Shown: positions 62,535 through 64,000 of the stretch, piece by piece | Layout: every line of letters begins with the position of its first letter | Numbering within the stretch: the stretch's first letter is position 1 | Notes under the pieces: generated by a model | Told to the model about the DNA's origin: nothing | The model's database searches: none | What the model saw: only the letters and a program-made list of their open reading frames with translations | Assembly (NCBI GenBank): GCA_002943765.1 | Contig: PQWQ01000005.1 | Coordinates: 3,597,001-3,661,000 of the forward strand | Direction of reading: 5' to 3' | Length of the DNA stretch: 64,000 bases | DNA from: Psoroptes ovis | Taxonomy: Eukaryota; Arthropoda; Arachnida; Sarcoptiformes; Psoroptidae | Position numbers and translations under genes: made by a program

Positions 62535-64000
62535 AAATAGGGTCAAAATGACCATTTTATTGGTCACAAAATTTAAAAAAAAAATCATAATTAACAATGT
62601 AATTTTTGTAATTAATATTATTTATTATCATTATCATTATTATGATTAATTTCCATTTTTTAATTATTATCAATGGATAATACTCACTACGAAATGATTT
62701 AATGATTTTCCAGAATAAATAAATAAATAAATGAATATACAATTAATTGTCATTTATTTGTCGTTCGGGTCCATTTTAGACATGTAATAATGATCATCAT
62801 TTTATTATCATAATGACGATTACAATGATTATAATGATCAACATTCAATTCATAATAATTATGAATTTGGTCATTTTTGGCCCAAAACAATAGTCTGTGC
62901 AAATGTATTTTGGATTAAATACAAATGTAAATATTAATTAAAAATAAACAAATATTCCCCGACTAATGAATGATTTGTAATTTAAAATGATTAAATTTTC
63001 CCGAAACAAAATCAGAATGTTCTGGACTTGGGCTCCATATTCCTTGGATTATTGGACTTTTTGGGCAGTTTCAACGGATCTAAGCCAACCAAAGAGTTTG
63101 CTTAAATTTTCCACTGGAAATAATTAAAATCAGTTGAATTTTCAGCATAAAATACCTGAACGAAATTCGTGCAAATTTAAAATTGAATTTCAAATCGATT
63201 CAAATACAATCTAATAGTCTGCCGTTTCACCTGATCAAAGGGGAAACAAATACACGAACATTTATAGAGACAAAATCTACGCGAAAATCTAATTTTTTTT
63301 TCCAACAGGTAATAGGCTTAGAAATAATAAAATAATGATGAAAAAATGCATTAATCGATGCTTATCGACTGATGAACTATTTTTCCTCTTAAATATCAAA
63401 AACACAATCCTATTATCACCTGAATAGAATCTATAATAATAATAATGATGATTATAATAATGATTATTATTACTCGAAGATAATTGTAATTATAACAAGA
63501 AAAAATTACATTTAAAACTACATTTGAAAATACACGAATTTCATTATTACTTATTTTTTCAAATTCATTTGAAACAATTGAATTTCAGATAATAATCACG
63601 TTGTAAAAAGGTACAAAAAATGTTTCAAGTAAAATTCCTCATTTTTCTATGAAAATCTTTTAAATAAAATTATTTATTCAATTAATTTCTAATGGAAATC
63701 TTTAGATCTCTGAGAAAACAATCGAAAAACGTGTTGTTTTGTCGGATTAGTTGGAAGTGGGAGAATGAAAAATTTTCAAGATTTGAAAACATCCCATTCA
63801 ATGTATGATACAAGAAATGGCAACAGCCAATATTCCTAAGCTAATATTCGAATAATTAATGATTAATCTATAATCTTCATAATGATGATGATGATGATCT
63901 TTAAGGCGCAATGAATTTTTATGAATTTTATGATCTTCGATTGATTTTAAGATATTTCTACGAATTGAAAAATTCATTATTCATCTTGAATTCATAATTC

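Larger units (their letters stand above)
55122..64000. other. Upstream region of the homeobox gene, no gene seen
   Basis: About 8.9 kb of AT-rich DNA. Open frames are short and unlike proteins. It contains two MITEs (60651, 61556), a palindrome at 60227, a GC-rich island at 62321-62534, a 24-bp tandem duplication near 57582, and about 24 CAGGTA/TACCTG words that are densest at 59.0-61.4 kb. The promoter and any 5' UTR exon of the homeobox gene should lie here, but I cannot place them. Confidence 0.6.

Noticed and set aside
20926..63316. CAGGTA words as unannotated splice donors
   Set aside because: CAG|GTAA resembles a donor, but the words occur on both strands, in tandem pairs, and without adjacent coding sequence.
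1..64000. tRNA or rRNA genes
   Set aside because: I looked for GGTTCGAATCC-type B boxes and rRNA-like GC-rich blocks on both strands and found none.

Overview
The window is nuclear DNA from an animal with a very AT-rich genome. The proteins are arthropod-like: a Trio Rho-GEF, a HERC4-type ubiquitin ligase and an Aristaless/ARX-class homeodomain protein. The AT bias, very short GT-AG introns (57-85 bp is common), long Gln/Asn/Ser/His runs in coding sequence, and a multi-kb landscape packed with short mariner-like elements suggest a mite, most likely an astigmatid (dust-mite/scab-mite type). The species assignment is inference; the eukaryotic exon structure is read directly.

Layout. (1) 2-10495, + strand: the 3' part of trio, nine exons that join in frame, from the end of the first PH domain through an SH3 domain and the second DH-PH module to the stop. 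(2) 11563-13542: a 44-bp satellite of 45 units, all exactly 44 bp, lying between two convergent genes. (3) 13772-17899, - strand: a complete four-exon HERC4-type HECT E3 ligase. (4) 18714-20342, + strand: a complete three-exon gene for an unrecognised single-pass membrane protein, divergent from the HERC4 gene across an 814-bp spacer that holds one CTCF-like motif. (5) 20343-44736: about 24 kb with no supportable gene. (6) 44737-55121, - strand: an aristaless/ARX-class homeobox gene in four exons with a 7-kb intron inside the homeobox. (7) 55122-64000: gene-free DNA upstream of the homeobox gene.

Two noncoding signals stand out. First, at least 32 copies of one roughly 80-bp terminal-inverted-repeat element are spread through introns and intergenic DNA and are absent from all exons. 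Second, the hexamer CAGGTA/TACCTG occurs about 64 times (hand count) in the 43.7 kb around and downstream of the homeobox gene, but only about twice in the first 20.3 kb. Many copies are tandem pairs 10-13 bp apart, roughly one helical turn. This looks like a dense developmental cis-regulatory landscape read by one DNA-binding protein (Zelda-, ZEB/Zfh1- or Snail-like specificity), and it is the best candidate for something undescribed here.

The four genes do not form a pathway. Trio (Rho/Rac signalling in axon guidance), HERC4 (ubiquitylation), the membrane protein and the transcription factor are ordinary neighbours. Intron boundaries were placed by eye from GT-AG sites and reading-frame continuity, and need transcript confirmation.
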